From Saccharopolyspora gregorii (lineage in GTDB: Bacteria; Actinomycetota; Actinomycetes; Mycobacteriales; Pseudonocardiaceae): 64,000 bases of DNA. This document shows positions 42,175 to 50,099 of this stretch, in pieces (the first letter of the stretch is position 1; each line of letters starts with the position of its first letter). A program made the translations under genes and the position numbers. Below the pieces are notes generated by a model, which had not been told where the DNA came from, did not search any database, and worked only from the letters and a program-made list of their open reading frames with translations. The stretch is from assembly GCF_024734405.1 (NCBI RefSeq), contig NZ_CP059556.1:1364001-1428000 (forward strand), given 5' to 3'.

Positions 42175-44010
42175 GTGCGTTCTTCACGGATCTTCCCCCA
42201 GCGGCGCCCGCGGGCGAGGCTGCTCGCCGTGTGCACCGGACTGGCGATGACCCTGCCCGTCTCGGGTTGCGGCCTGTTCGATTCCGGGCCGTCCGCCCAA
42301 GAGGTCGCCACGGCGTTCCTGAACACCGTCGCCGCCGGGGACACCGCGGGTGCGGCCGGCCGGACCGACGCCCCGGAGAAGGCCCGGCAGGCCCTGGACG
42401 ACGCGCGCGGCGAGCTGTCCCCGCGCGCGATCGACTTCAACGTGACCCAGGTCGTCGAGGACGAGGGCGGCGCCCCCGCCCGCGCCACCTTCGACGCGAA
42501 CTGGGACCTCGGTGACGGTCGCGCCTGGCAGTACCGGGGCGCGCTGGAGCTCAGCGAATCCGACCAGGGCTGGAAGGTGCACTGGGCGCCGTCGGTGCTG
42601 CACCCGAAGCTCGCCGACGGCCAGCGGCTCGCGTTCGACGAGCAGCGCCCGGAACCGCGGCCGGTGCTCGACCGCGAAGGCACCGAGCTGATGCGGCCCG
42701 AGCAGATCGTCACCGTCACCCTCGACCCGCAGGCCGCGGGCGACCTGCCCGGCGTGGCCGAGCAGCTCGCCGCCGGGTTGCAGCCGGTGGACCCGGAGAT
42801 CACCCGGCAGACCATCGTCGACGGCGTGAACGCCACCGAAGCCGGCCAGCCGTACGTGGTGGTGTCGCTGCGCCAGGACGACTACGACCGGGTGCGCCCG
42901 GCGATCTACGACCTGCCCGGGGTGCGGTTCCCGGCGCAGACGAAGCTGGTCGCCGAGGAGCGCGGGTACGCCGCGCAAGCCCTGTCCGGGGTGTCCGAGC
43001 AGGTCGACGAGCAGATCACCGCGAACGCGGGCTGGAACGTGCACACCGCGGACGCGAACGGTGCCCCGATCGAGGTCCTCCAGGAGCAGCCGATCCGGCC
43101 GGTGGACCAGGTGCGCACCACGCTCAGCGACCGGACCCAGCGGGCCGCGGAACAAGCCCTGGACCCGGTGCCGCAGGCCGCGATGATCGTCGCGATGCAG
43201 CCCTCCACCGGCGACGTGCTGGCGGTCGCGCAGAACGACCCGGCCGACGCCCAGGGCGCCCCGGCGCTGACCGGCCAGTTCCCGCCCGGATCCACCTTCA
43301 AGATCATGACCGCGGCGGCGGGCCTGGAGGCGGGCAAGGTGACCGTCGACCAGCCGGTGGAGTGCCCGGCCAGCAAGGTCTTCGACGGCCGCACCATCCC
43401 GAACGACAAGGACTTCGACCTGGGCGTCGTGCCGTTGCGCACCGCGTTCGCGAAGTCCTGCAACACCACGTTCGCGCAGCTCGCGGTGGATCTGCCCGCG
43501 CAGGCGCTGACCGACATGGCGAAGCGGCTCGGCATCGGCGTCGACTTCGAGGTCCCGGGCATCACCACGATCACCGGCCAGGCGCCGCCCGGGGAGAACA
43601 CCACCGGCCGCGCCGCGAACGGCTTCGGGCAGGGCACCGTGCTGACCAGCCCGTTCGGGATGGCGCTGGCCTCGGCGACGGTCGCGAACGGGTCGATGCC
43701 CACCCCGAAGCTGATCGAGGGCGCCGAGACGAAGGCCGATTCGCAGGTCGAGCCGCTGTCGCCGCAGGTCCTGGACCAGTTGCGGCCGATGATGCGGGAG
43801 GTCGTGCTGTCCGGGACGGCCACCGCCGTAGCCGGGGAGGGCGAGGTCGCGGGCAAGACCGGCACCGCGCAGTTCGGCGACGGCACGCATTCGCACGGCT
43901 GGTTCGTCGGCTACCGCGACGACCTGGCGTTCGCGGTGCTGCTGGAGGACTCGGGCGAGTCCAAGCCCGCGGTGCAGGTCGCGCAGAGCTTCCTGTCGAA
44001 CGTGCCCTGA
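42175..44010 (+). CDS. Penicillin-binding lipoprotein (class B transpeptidase, MecA_N type)
   Basis: This 611-residue exported transpeptidase has a signal peptide with lipobox TLPVSGC. The N-terminal NTF2-like/MecA_N domain comes next (SAQEVATAFLNTVAAGDTAGAAG), then a dimerisation part (around 160-310), then the penicillin-binding domain with PGSTFK (S-x-x-K), KSCNTTF (S-x-N) and GKTGTAQF (K-T-G). It cross-links peptidoglycan outside the membrane. The GTG start lies 7 bases after CATACT and lacks a ribosome-binding site. M. tuberculosis has the orthologue in the same slot. Confidence 0.95.
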   Translation: MRSSRIFPQRRPRARLLAVCTGLAMTLPVSGCGLFDSGPSAQEVATAFLNTVAAGDTAGAAGRTDAPEKARQALDDARGELSPRAIDFNVTQVVEDEGGAPARATFDANWDLGDGRAWQYRGALELSESDQGWKVHWAPSVLHPKLADGQRLAFDEQRPEPRPVLDREGTELMRPEQIVTVTLDPQAAGDLPGVAEQLAAGLQPVDPEITRQTIVDGVNATEAGQPYVVVSLRQDDYDRVRPAIYDLPGVRFPAQTKLVAEERGYAAQALSGVSEQVDEQITANAGWNVHTADANGAPIEVLQEQPIRPVDQVRTTLSDRTQRAAEQALDPVPQAAMIVAMQPSTGDVLAVAQNDPADAQGAPALTGQFPPGSTFKIMTAAAGLEAGKVTVDQPVECPASKVFDGRTIPNDKDFDLGVVPLRTAFAKSCNTTFAQLAVDLPAQALTDMAKRLGIGVDFEVPGITTITGQAPPGENTTGRAANGFGQGTVLTSPFGMALASATVANGSMPTPKLIEGAETKADSQVEPLSPQVLDQLRPMMREVVLSGTATAVAGEGEVAGKTGTAQFGDGTHSHGWFVGYRDDLAFAVLLEDSGESKPAVQVAQSFLSNVP

Positions 44011-44071
44011 CCGGCCGCGCGGCGGACGTCGAGATCATCCGTTCGAGTGAGTCCGCGGTCGATCTTCAGGT

Positions 44072-44089
44072 GCTACTTTGTAGCGCATG
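44072..44089 (+). promoter_or_regulatory. Promoter and palindromic operator of the Phd-VapC pair
   Basis: TACTTT (44074-44079) fits TANNNT and ends 7 bases before the antitoxin ATG. It is embedded in GCTAC-TTT-GTAGC (44072-44084), a perfect 5-bp inverted repeat. A Phd-type antitoxin bound here would cover the -10 box, the standard autoregulation of such operons. Confidence 0.55.
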
Positions 44090-44344
44090 GAGCGGATCGG
44101 GGTGCGCGAGCTGCGGCAGAACGCCAGCCGGTACCTGCGCCGGGTGGCGACCGGGGAATCGATCCTGATCACCGATCGCGGACGCACGGTCGCGGTGCTC
44201 AACCCGCCGTCGCGCGAGCGCTCGCTCTACGACGAGCTGATCGCCGCCGGGGAGCTCATCCCCGGCGACGGCGGTGAGCTGCCGGAACCGCTCGACGCGG
44301 ACGGTCCGCTCGGCGACGACCGAGGTGAACGGGAGCGGCATTGA
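44087..44344 (+). CDS. Phd/YefM-family antitoxin
   Basis: This 85-residue antitoxin starts with a Phd DNA-binding fold: IGVRELRQNASRYLRRVATGESILITDRGRTVAVLNP. An acidic, flexible tail (about 45-85) would wrap the toxin. The mRNA is probably leaderless. Its TGA overlaps the toxin's TTG start. It neutralises the PIN toxin and likely represses its own promoter at 44072. Confidence 0.9.
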   Translation: MERIGVRELRQNASRYLRRVATGESILITDRGRTVAVLNPPSRERSLYDELIAAGELIPGDGGELPEPLDADGPLGDDRGERERH

Positions 44345-44733
44345 TCTACTTCGATTCCTCCGCGCTGGTGAAGCTGATCGCGCCCGAGCCGGAGAGCGTG
44401 GCGCTGAGCGAATGGGTGCGGGCCCGCCTGGAGCAGCCCCGCATCACCAGCGCCATCTCCCAGGTGGACGTGCTGCGCACGTTCCGCGAGCAGGGACCGG
44501 CCATCGAGGACCTGGCCACGATCGTCCTGTCGAAGCTGGACCGGCTGCCGGTGAAGCAGGACGTGCTGGACGGCGCGGCGGCGCTGCGGTCGCGGGTGAG
44601 CCCGCTGGAGGCGATCCACCTCGCCTCCGCCTGCAAGCTCCGCGAAGGCCTGCACGCCTACGTCTCCTACGACGGGGCGCTGCTGGCCGCCGCCGCGGAG
44701 GAAGGTCTCGCCACCGCATCACCGGGGGCTTGA
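44341..44733 (+). CDS. vapC: VapC-type PIN-domain ribonuclease toxin
   Basis: This is a 130-residue PIN toxin; such enzymes cut tRNA or rRNA with Mg/Mn. Carboxylates are Asp5 ([11 protein letters not shown]), Asp43 (ISQVDVLRT), Glu90 ([11 protein letters not shown]) and Asp111 (YDGAL). In the usual VapC the second is Glu and the third Asp; here both are exchanged, which keeps the charge. The TTG start overlaps the antitoxin stop by three bases. M. tuberculosis also has a VapBC pair between the penicillin-binding lipoprotein and map. Confidence 0.9.
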   Translation: MIYFDSSALVKLIAPEPESVALSEWVRARLEQPRITSAISQVDVLRTFREQGPAIEDLATIVLSKLDRLPVKQDVLDGAAALRSRVSPLEAIHLASACKLREGLHAYVSYDGALLAAAAEEGLATASPGA

Positions 44734-44784
44734 CCAGCGGAGATCGTGCCCGGGGCGGGGCGGTCGGGGCCGAGTGGCACGCTC

Positions 44785-44800
44785 TAGAGTGAAGGGCATG
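44785..44800 (+). promoter_or_regulatory. Leaderless-type promoter of map
   Basis: TAGAGT at 44785-44790 lies 7 bases before ATG 44798. This supports ATG 44798 over an upstream in-frame GTG at 44774. Confidence 0.55.
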
Positions 44801-45655
44801 CCCGTACGCGCACCGTTGCAGCCAGGAGTCCAGACGCCCCGCCGGCCGGTGCCGGTGACGATCGAGCGGCCCGAGTACGTCGACAAGCCCGCTCCGCGGC
44901 GCAACACCGACCCGGACGTGCAGCCGCCCGAGGTGATCGAGGCGATGCGCGTGGCGGGCAGGCTGGCCGCGCAGGCGCTGGAGCTGGCGGGCAAGACGGT
45001 CCAGCCGGGCGTGACCACCGACCGCGTGGACGAGGTGGTGCACGAGTTCTTCGTGGACCACGGGGTGTACCCGTCGACGCTCGGCTACCGCGGTTTCCCG
45101 AAGTCCTGCTGCACCTCGCTGAACGAGGTGATCTGCCACGGCATCCCGGACTCGACGGTGATCGAGGACGGCGACATCGTCAACGTCGACGTCACCGGGT
45201 TCGTCGGCGGCGTGCACGGCGACACGAACGCGACCTTCATCGCGGGCGAGGCCTCCGAGGAGGTGCGGCTGCTGGTGGAGCGGACCCACGAGGCCACGAT
45301 GCGCGGCATCAAGGCGGCGAAGCCGGGCCGCCAGCTCAACGTGGTGGGCCGCGTCATCGAGTCCTACGCGAAGCGGTTCGGCTACGGCGTGGTGCGCGAC
45401 TTCACCGGGCACGGCATCGGGCGTTCGTTCCACTCCGGGCTGGTGGTGCTGCACTACGACGAGCCGTCGGTGCAGACGGTGCTGGAGCCGGGCATGACGT
45501 TCACCATCGAGCCGATGATCACGCTCGGCACCCACGAGTACGACCTGTGGGAGGACGGCTGGACGGTGACCACGCAGGACAAGTCGTGGACCGCCCAGTT
45601 CGAGCACACCATCTTGATCACCGAAGACGGCAACGAGATCCTCACCCTGCCGTGA
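44798..45655 (+). CDS. map: Type I methionine aminopeptidase
   Basis: MetAP removes the initiator Met from nascent proteins with two metal ions. The 285-residue protein has the N-terminal SH3-binding-like extension seen in the actinobacterial long form (about 40 residues, [19 protein letters not shown]). Metal ligands are in [20 protein letters not shown] (two Asp), [13 protein letters not shown] (His), FTIEPMI (Glu) and [10 protein letters not shown] (Glu). cobQ begins at its stop codon. Confidence 0.96.
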   Translation: MPVRAPLQPGVQTPRRPVPVTIERPEYVDKPAPRRNTDPDVQPPEVIEAMRVAGRLAAQALELAGKTVQPGVTTDRVDEVVHEFFVDHGVYPSTLGYRGFPKSCCTSLNEVICHGIPDSTVIEDGDIVNVDVTGFVGGVHGDTNATFIAGEASEEVRLLVERTHEATMRGIKAAKPGRQLNVVGRVIESYAKRFGYGVVRDFTGHGIGRSFHSGLVVLHYDEPSVQTVLEPGMTFTIEPMITLGTHEYDLWEDGWTVTTQDKSWTAQFEHTILITEDGNEILTLP

Positions 45656-47184
45656 GCGGGTTGCTCGTCGCGGGCACGACCTCGGACGCGGGCAAGAGCG
45701 TGCTGGTCGCCGGCATCTGCCGGTGGCTGGCGCGGGAGGGCGTTCGGGTGGCGCCGTTCAAGGCGCAGAACATGTCGAACAACTCCGTGGTGTGCCCGGA
45801 CGGCGGCGAGATCGGCCGCGCGCAGGCGGTGCAGGCCGCGGCGTGCGGGCTGGCGCCGTCGGTGCGATTCAACCCGGTGCTGCTCAAGCCGGGCGGGGAC
45901 CGCACCTCGCAGGTCGTGGTGCTGGGCCGGGTCGCCGGGGAGGTCACGGCGCTGTCGTACCGGGAGCGCAAGGCGGCCCTGCTGGAGGTCGTGTCGGCGA
46001 CGTTGCAGGAGCTGCGCGGCGAGTACGACCAGGTGATCTGCGAGGGCGCCGGGTCGCCCGCGGAGATCAACCTGCGGGCCACCGACATCGCGAACATGGG
46101 GTTGGCGCAGGCGGCGGGCTTGCCGGTGCTGGTGGTCGGCGACATCGACCGGGGCGGGGTGTTCGCCGCGCTCTACGGCACCTTGGCGCTGCTGGACGCG
46201 GCGGACCAGGCGCTGGTCACCGGCTTCGTGATCAACAAGTTCCGGGGCGATCCGGCGCTGCTCGAATCCGGGCTGGCGCAGGTGAAGGCGCTGACCGGGC
46301 GCCCGGTGCAGGGTGTGCTGCCGTGGTCGGAGGAGCTGTGGCTGGACGCGGAGGACTCGCTGTCCTACGTCGCCGACGGCGTGGTGGGCAGCCCGGCGCC
46401 GCCGCGCGGTGACCAGTGGCTGCGGGTGGCGGTGCCGAAGCTGCCGCGCATCTCGAACGCCACCGACATCGAGGCGCTGGCCGCGGAACCGGGCGTGGCG
46501 GTGCGGTTCGTGACCGAGCCGTCGCGGCTGACCGACGCGGACCTGGTGGTGCTGCCCGGGTCGAAGGCGACCGTCTCGGACCTGGCGTGGCTGCACCGCA
46601 CCGGGCTGGCGGACGCGGTGCTCGCGCACGCGCGGGCGGGGCTGCCGGTGTTCGGGATCTGCGGTGGTTTCCAGATGCTGTCGCGGCGGATCACCGACGA
46701 GGTGGAGTCCGGCGGCGGTGTCGTGGACGGGCTGGGCCTGCTCGACGTGGAGATCGAGTTCGCGGCGGAGAAGACGCTGCGCACGCCGAGCGGCACCGCC
46801 TTCGGCGAACCGGTCACCGGCTACGAGATCCACCACGGCGTCCCGGTGCGGCCGGGCGACGCGCTGACGCCGCTGCTGGAGACCGGGTCGGGCCCGGAAG
46901 GCGCGGTGGACGGTGCGGTGGCGGGCACGCACTGGCACGGGCTGTTCGAGAACGACGCGTTCCGCCGCCGGTTCCTCGCGCACGTCGCCGCGCAGGCGGG
47001 GCGGGACGGGTTCACCGCCGCGCCGGACGTGTCGTTCGCGGCGCTGCGCGAGGGGCAGCTGGACCTGCTCGGCGATCTGGTGGAGCGGCACCTGGACACC
47101 GGTGCGCTGCGGCGGCTGCTGGACCGCGGTGCGCCGTGCGGGTTGCCGGTGATCGGTCCCGCGGCGATGCGTGCGGGGGAGTGA
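45652..47184 (+). CDS. cobQ: Cobyric acid synthase CobQ
   Basis: CobQ amidates four side chains of adenosylcobyrinic a,c-diamide in vitamin B12 synthesis, with glutamine and ATP. The 510-residue protein has the ATP part ([42 protein letters not shown]), [24 protein letters not shown], and a class I glutaminase domain with the catalytic Cys in [11 protein letters not shown] and the His in GYEIHHG. The GTG overlaps the map stop, an unusual partner for a cobalamin gene. No other cob genes are in the window. Confidence 0.95.
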   Translation: MSGLLVAGTTSDAGKSVLVAGICRWLAREGVRVAPFKAQNMSNNSVVCPDGGEIGRAQAVQAAACGLAPSVRFNPVLLKPGGDRTSQVVVLGRVAGEVTALSYRERKAALLEVVSATLQELRGEYDQVICEGAGSPAEINLRATDIANMGLAQAAGLPVLVVGDIDRGGVFAALYGTLALLDAADQALVTGFVINKFRGDPALLESGLAQVKALTGRPVQGVLPWSEELWLDAEDSLSYVADGVVGSPAPPRGDQWLRVAVPKLPRISNATDIEALAAEPGVAVRFVTEPSRLTDADLVVLPGSKATVSDLAWLHRTGLADAVLAHARAGLPVFGICGGFQMLSRRITDEVESGGGVVDGLGLLDVEIEFAAEKTLRTPSGTAFGEPVTGYEIHHGVPVRPGDALTPLLETGSGPEGAVDGAVAGTHWHGLFENDAFRRRFLAHVAAQAGRDGFTAAPDVSFAALREGQLDLLGDLVERHLDTGALRRLLDRGAPCGLPVIGPAAMRAGE

Positions 47185-47190
47185 CGCGGG

Positions 47191-47206
47191 TAACGTCGTG
47201 GGCATG
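47191..47206 (+). promoter_or_regulatory. Leaderless-type promoter of the orphan antitoxin-like gene
   Basis: TAACGT at 47191-47196 lies 7 bases before ATG 47204, the same spacing as at 44074 and 44785. Confidence 0.5.
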
Positions 47207-47473
47207 GCGACTGAATTCTCCGCGGACGAAGCGCAGGCGCGGCTGCCGGAGCTGCTGGACCGCGTGGAATCGGGGGAGGAGATCGTCATCACCCGGTTCG
47301 GGGCGCCGTCGGTGGCGCTGCACCGCGCGGGTTCCCGCCGCTCACCGGAGGTGGTGAGCGCGGGCGTGCTCACCGCGGCGTGGCTGGCGCCGATCGCCGG
47401 CGGTGCGGTCGCGGACGCCGGGTTCGACGTGGGGACCGATTACTCGCCGGGCGAGGTCGGCTTCTCCGGCTGA
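47204..47473 (+). CDS. Orphan Phd/YefM-like antitoxin
   Basis: This is an 89-residue protein. The first 45 residues have the Phd fold (ATEFSADEAQARLPELLDRVESGEEIVITRFGAPSVALH); the rest is Ala/Gly-rich and unlike the acidic toxin-binding tail of the 44087 antitoxin. No toxin follows: the next gene is on the opposite strand and overlaps its 3' end by 34 bases. It may neutralise a toxin elsewhere or act only as a DNA-binding protein. Confidence 0.75.
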   Translation: MATEFSADEAQARLPELLDRVESGEEIVITRFGAPSVALHRAGSRRSPEVVSAGVLTAAWLAPIAGGAVADAGFDVGTDYSPGEVGFSG

Positions 47474-48138
47474 GCGCTGAGCGAGTCGAGCAGCTCGTCG
47501 AGGAAGCCGCCCGCTTCGGTCGCGGCCCGGTGCGCGTCGCCGGAGCGCACCGCGTCGAGCAGCGCGGTGTGCGAGACCTGGGTGACCGAGGCCGGGTCGA
47601 AGGTGGTGGCGACGCTGGACTGCACCGCCTCGCTGATCCCCTCGTAGAGCCCGATCAGCAGCACGTTGTGCGAGGCGGCGACGAGCCGCAGGTGGAACCG
47701 GGTGTCCTTGTCGACGACCTGTGCCGGGTCCCGCTGCTCCAGCGCCGCGTCGCGGGCCGTCAGCAGCGCGTCCAGTTCGGTGAGGTCCTCGTCGGTGCGG
47801 GCGGCGGCGGCGAGCCGGGCGGCCTCGACTTCCAGGGCGCGGCGCACTTCGAGGATGCGGCGCAGTTCGGAGCCGCAGAGGCGGCGCACGGCACCGGAGA
47901 GCTCGTTGGTGGCGCGGACGAAGGTCCCGTCGCCTTGGCGCACTTCCAGCAGGCCGGCGTGGGCGAGGGCGCGAACCGCCTCGCGGACCGTGTTGCGGCC
48001 GACACCGAGGGCGGTGACGAGCTCGGATTCGGTGGGGATGCGTTCCCCCAGCGGCCATTCCCCGGAACTCACCAGGGTGCGCATCTGCGCGATGACCTGC
48101 TCGACCAGACCCGTGCGCTGGGTGGTGACCAAAGGCAC
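47440..48138 (-). CDS. GntR/FadR-subfamily transcriptional regulator
   Basis: This 232-residue regulator has an N-terminal winged helix (VEQVIAQMRTLVSSGEWPLGERIPTESELVTALGVGRNTVREAVRALAHAGLLEVRQGDGTFVR) and a C-terminal all-helical FCD domain with metal-type residues in DKDTRFHLRLVAASHN and VSHTALLDAVRSGDAHRA. It is divergent from the CynX-type transporter across a perfect palindrome and most likely controls it and itself. The GTG at 48138 follows GGATGAAAGGACCC. The effector is unknown, probably a small carboxylate. Confidence 0.92.
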   Translation of the reverse strand: MPLVTTQRTGLVEQVIAQMRTLVSSGEWPLGERIPTESELVTALGVGRNTVREAVRALAHAGLLEVRQGDGTFVRATNELSGAVRRLCGSELRRILEVRRALEVEAARLAAAARTDEDLTELDALLTARDAALEQRDPAQVVDKDTRFHLRLVAASHNVLLIGLYEGISEAVQSSVATTFDPASVTQVSHTALLDAVRSGDAHRAATEAGGFLDELLDSLSAQPEKPTSPGE

Positions 48139-48155
48139 TGAAGGGTCCTTTCATC

Positions 48156-48172
48156 CAAACATCCTATGTTTG
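48156..48172. promoter_or_regulatory. Palindromic operator between the FadR-type regulator and the CynX-type transporter
   Basis: CAAACAT-CCT-ATGTTTG is a perfect 7-bp inverted repeat with a 3-bp spacer. On the plus strand it ends just before CATACT (48174-48179), an 8-base-spaced -10 candidate for the transporter. On the minus strand TAGGAT overlaps it as a -10 candidate for the regulator. It is AT-rich in GC-rich DNA and ideally placed for control of both promoters. Confidence 0.75.
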
Positions 48173-48187
48173 CCATACTAGGCGGCG

Positions 48188-49528
48188 ATGTCTCCTGAGT
48201 CGCACACCCAGCCCCCGATCGACCGAGTTCCCGACGACCGTGTGACCGACCAGGATGCCAGGACGGCGGCGCACGCCGTGTCCGGTACCCCGGCCGACGA
48301 CGCCTCCAGGCCGGCCGCGGCCGAGGCGTTGGTCAACGAAGGCGCCGCCGAGACGATGGCGCCCCGCGGCCGCGCCGTCGCGGGCGGCGGCCTGCTGCTG
48401 GCGGGCGTGGCGCTCGCCGCGGCGAACATGCGGCCCGCCGTCACCAGCCTCGCCTCCATCCTCGGCGAGGTCCGCGATTCGCTGGGTGCGGGCAGCACGT
48501 GGGCGAGCATCGTGACCTCGGTGCCGACGCTGTGCTTCGGCCTCGCCGGGATCGGTGCGCCGCTGCTCGCCCGCCGGTGGGGGATGAACCGGGTGGTGGG
48601 CGCCTCGCTGGCGCTGCTGACCGCCGCGATGATCGCCCGCGTGCTCGGTGGCCCGTGGACGCTGCTGGCGGGCACCGTGCTGGTGTGCGCGTCGATCGCG
48701 ATGTGCAACGTGCTGATCCCCGTGGTGGTGAAGGAGTCCTTCCCCGGGCGCGTCGGCTTGGCCACCGGGCTCTACACGACGGCGATGGCCGCCGGTGGCG
48801 CGTCCGGTTCGGCGCTGACCCCGTACCTGAACTCGGCGACCGGGAGCTGGCGGCTGTCGCTGGCGACGTGGATGGTCGTGGCGCTGGCCGCGCTGTGCCT
48901 CTGGGTGCCCGGCACCCGCGGACACGGCTCGAAGGCCGTCGCGGCGCCGAAGGGCGAACGCCGGTCGCTGATGCGCAACCCGCTGGCCTGGCTGATCACG
49001 TTCTACTTCGCGATGCAGTCGACCGTCGCCTACGTGGTGATGGGCTGGCTGCCGGAGGTGTTCAAGGGCGCGGGCATGGACGCGACCTCGGCGGGGGCGC
49101 TGCTGGGCGCGCTGCTGCTGATCGGCGTGCCGATCAACATGGTGCTGCCGCCGCTGGTGACGCGGACCCGCGGGCAGTCCGGATGGGCGCTGCTGCTGGG
49201 CGTGCTCATGTTCGCCGGGCTGCTGGGGCTGCTGATGGCGCCGCTGGCCGCACCGGTGCTGTGGGCGGTGCTGATCGGGATCGGGATGAGCGCGTTCCCG
49301 CTGGCGCTGGTGATGATCTCGCTGCGCACCCGGAACGCCGCCGACACCGGGCAGCTCTCGGCGATGGCGCAGAGCATCGGCTACCTGATCGCCGCCTCGG
49401 GCCCGTTCCTGTTCGGGATGCTGCACGACGTGACGGCGGCCTGGGCGGTGTCGCTGGTGGCGTTGCTGATCATCGTGGTGGTGCAGACGGTCGTCGGCAT
49501 GCTCGCCGGCCGCCCGCGCACGATCTGA
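48188..49528 (+). CDS. MFS transporter, CynX/NimT family
   Basis: This 446-residue major-facilitator protein has a hydrophilic N-terminus of about 60 residues and twelve hydrophobic helices. The first motif LAAANMRPAVTSLASILGEVRDSLGAGSTWASIVTSVPTLCFGLAGIGAPLLARRWG is typical of CynX/NimT (cyanate, nitroimidazole and related transport). The real substrate is unknown. Under the FadR-type regulator next door, an organic acid or amide is plausible. Followed by a strong hairpin shared with the convergent small gene. Confidence 0.9.
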   Translation: MSPESHTQPPIDRVPDDRVTDQDARTAAHAVSGTPADDASRPAAAEALVNEGAAETMAPRGRAVAGGGLLLAGVALAAANMRPAVTSLASILGEVRDSLGAGSTWASIVTSVPTLCFGLAGIGAPLLARRWGMNRVVGASLALLTAAMIARVLGGPWTLLAGTVLVCASIAMCNVLIPVVVKESFPGRVGLATGLYTTAMAAGGASGSALTPYLNSATGSWRLSLATWMVVALAALCLWVPGTRGHGSKAVAAPKGERRSLMRNPLAWLITFYFAMQSTVAYVVMGWLPEVFKGAGMDATSAGALLGALLLIGVPINMVLPPLVTRTRGQSGWALLLGVLMFAGLLGLLMAPLAAPVLWAVLIGIGMSAFPLALVMISLRTRNAADTGQLSAMAQSIGYLIAASGPFLFGMLHDVTAAWAVSLVALLIIVVVQTVVGMLAGRPRTI

Positions 49529-49583
49529 CCGGGGTCTCTGAACTCGGGTCGCGGAGCGCTCGGGCTGCGTGCTGGGGCGCTGC

Positions 49584-49602
49584 TCAGCGGTTTCGCCGCT
49601 GA
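49584..49602. repeat. Short hairpin repeat, copy 1
   Basis: TCAGCGG and CCGCTGA flank TTTCG. The same hairpin with one base changed occurs at 54157-54175; the match extends to about 25 bases including flanks. Confidence 0.65.
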
Positions 49603-49648
49603 CAGGGAACGACCGAGGCTCGCCGGGCGGGTTCGAAGGGTGAACTGA

Positions 49649-49663
49649 GTGAACGGACCGTTC
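49649..49663. repeat. GTGAACGGACCGTTC repeat, copy 1
   Basis: This 15-base sequence contains the near-palindrome GAACGGACCGTTC. It recurs exactly at 51154-51168 and 51451-51465. This copy forms the left arm of a terminator hairpin. Confidence 0.7.
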
Positions 49664-49692
49664 GTCCCTCTCGTGGGACGGACGGTCCGTTC
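49651..49692. terminator. Bidirectional terminator between the transporter and the small minus-strand gene
   Basis: Arms 49651-49668 and 49675-49692 pair over 18 positions with one G-U wobble and a six-base loop. It lies between convergent genes. Confidence 0.75.
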
Positions 49693-49729
49693 GCTCGTGT
49701 TGGTGGGGGTGCGCCGTTCAGCCCCGGTG

Positions 49730-49945
49730 TCAGGAGGGCGGGCGGAGCAGTTCCGCGTTGCTGCGGCCCACGGCCCGGGTGAGCTCGCCGAACGCCGCCT
49801 CGCTGAAGCTGAGCGTCAGCCCGTCCTCGCCGCGGCCCCGGAAGTCCAGCTGCACCGAGCGGTCGGTGTCGATCTCGTAGGAGATCCGCACGTGCTCGGA
49901 CAGGCACACGTAGGTGTCGCTCTCGACTGCTCGCTGTTCGCGCAT
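49730..49945 (-). CDS. Small acidic protein of unknown function, divergent from the XRE regulator
   Basis: This 71-residue protein (MREQRAVESDTYVCLSEHVRISYEIDTDRSVQLDFRGRGEDGLTLSFSEAAFGELTRAVGRS) appears to be mostly beta followed by a helix, with no membrane segment. The ATG follows CCAGGAGGAACCC, one of the best ribosome-binding sites in the window, so I regard it as a real gene. It is divergent from the XRE/DUF397 cluster across a relatively AT-rich 154-base promoter region. The pattern resembles a DUF397-size partner but has no DUF397 motif. Function not recognised. Confidence 0.7.
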   Translation of the reverse strand: MREQRAVESDTYVCLSEHVRISYEIDTDRSVQLDFRGRGEDGLTLSFSEAAFGELTRAVGRSNAELLRPPS

Positions 49946-50099
49946 CCGGGTTCCTCCTGGTTTGCGGTGTATCGGTACAGTTCACGGAAGATCTTCATGT
50001 AAGCCGCATAGTTAGGCTTGCCGGATAAATAGAACACAGGTTGTGGTCTATTGTCGGTCCCCTGATCAGGTAGCCAATGGATCAGCCGGAGGAGATTTC
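49946..50099. promoter_or_regulatory. AT-richer divergent promoter region of the XRE/DUF397 cluster
   Basis: TATTGT at 50049-50054 is a -10 candidate for the plus-strand regulator. The palindrome TGTA-TCGG-TACA near 49968 lies in the leader of the minus-strand gene. Base composition here is clearly lower in GC than nearby genes, suggesting acquired DNA or an extended regulatory region. Confidence 0.4.

Noticed and set aside
49816-50037. A 73-codon minus-strand frame with an AT-rich start (MFYLSGKPNYAAYMK)
   Set aside because: It overlaps the better-supported 71-residue gene in another frame, lacks a ribosome-binding site and turns into low-complexity Ser/Thr/Arg sequence.
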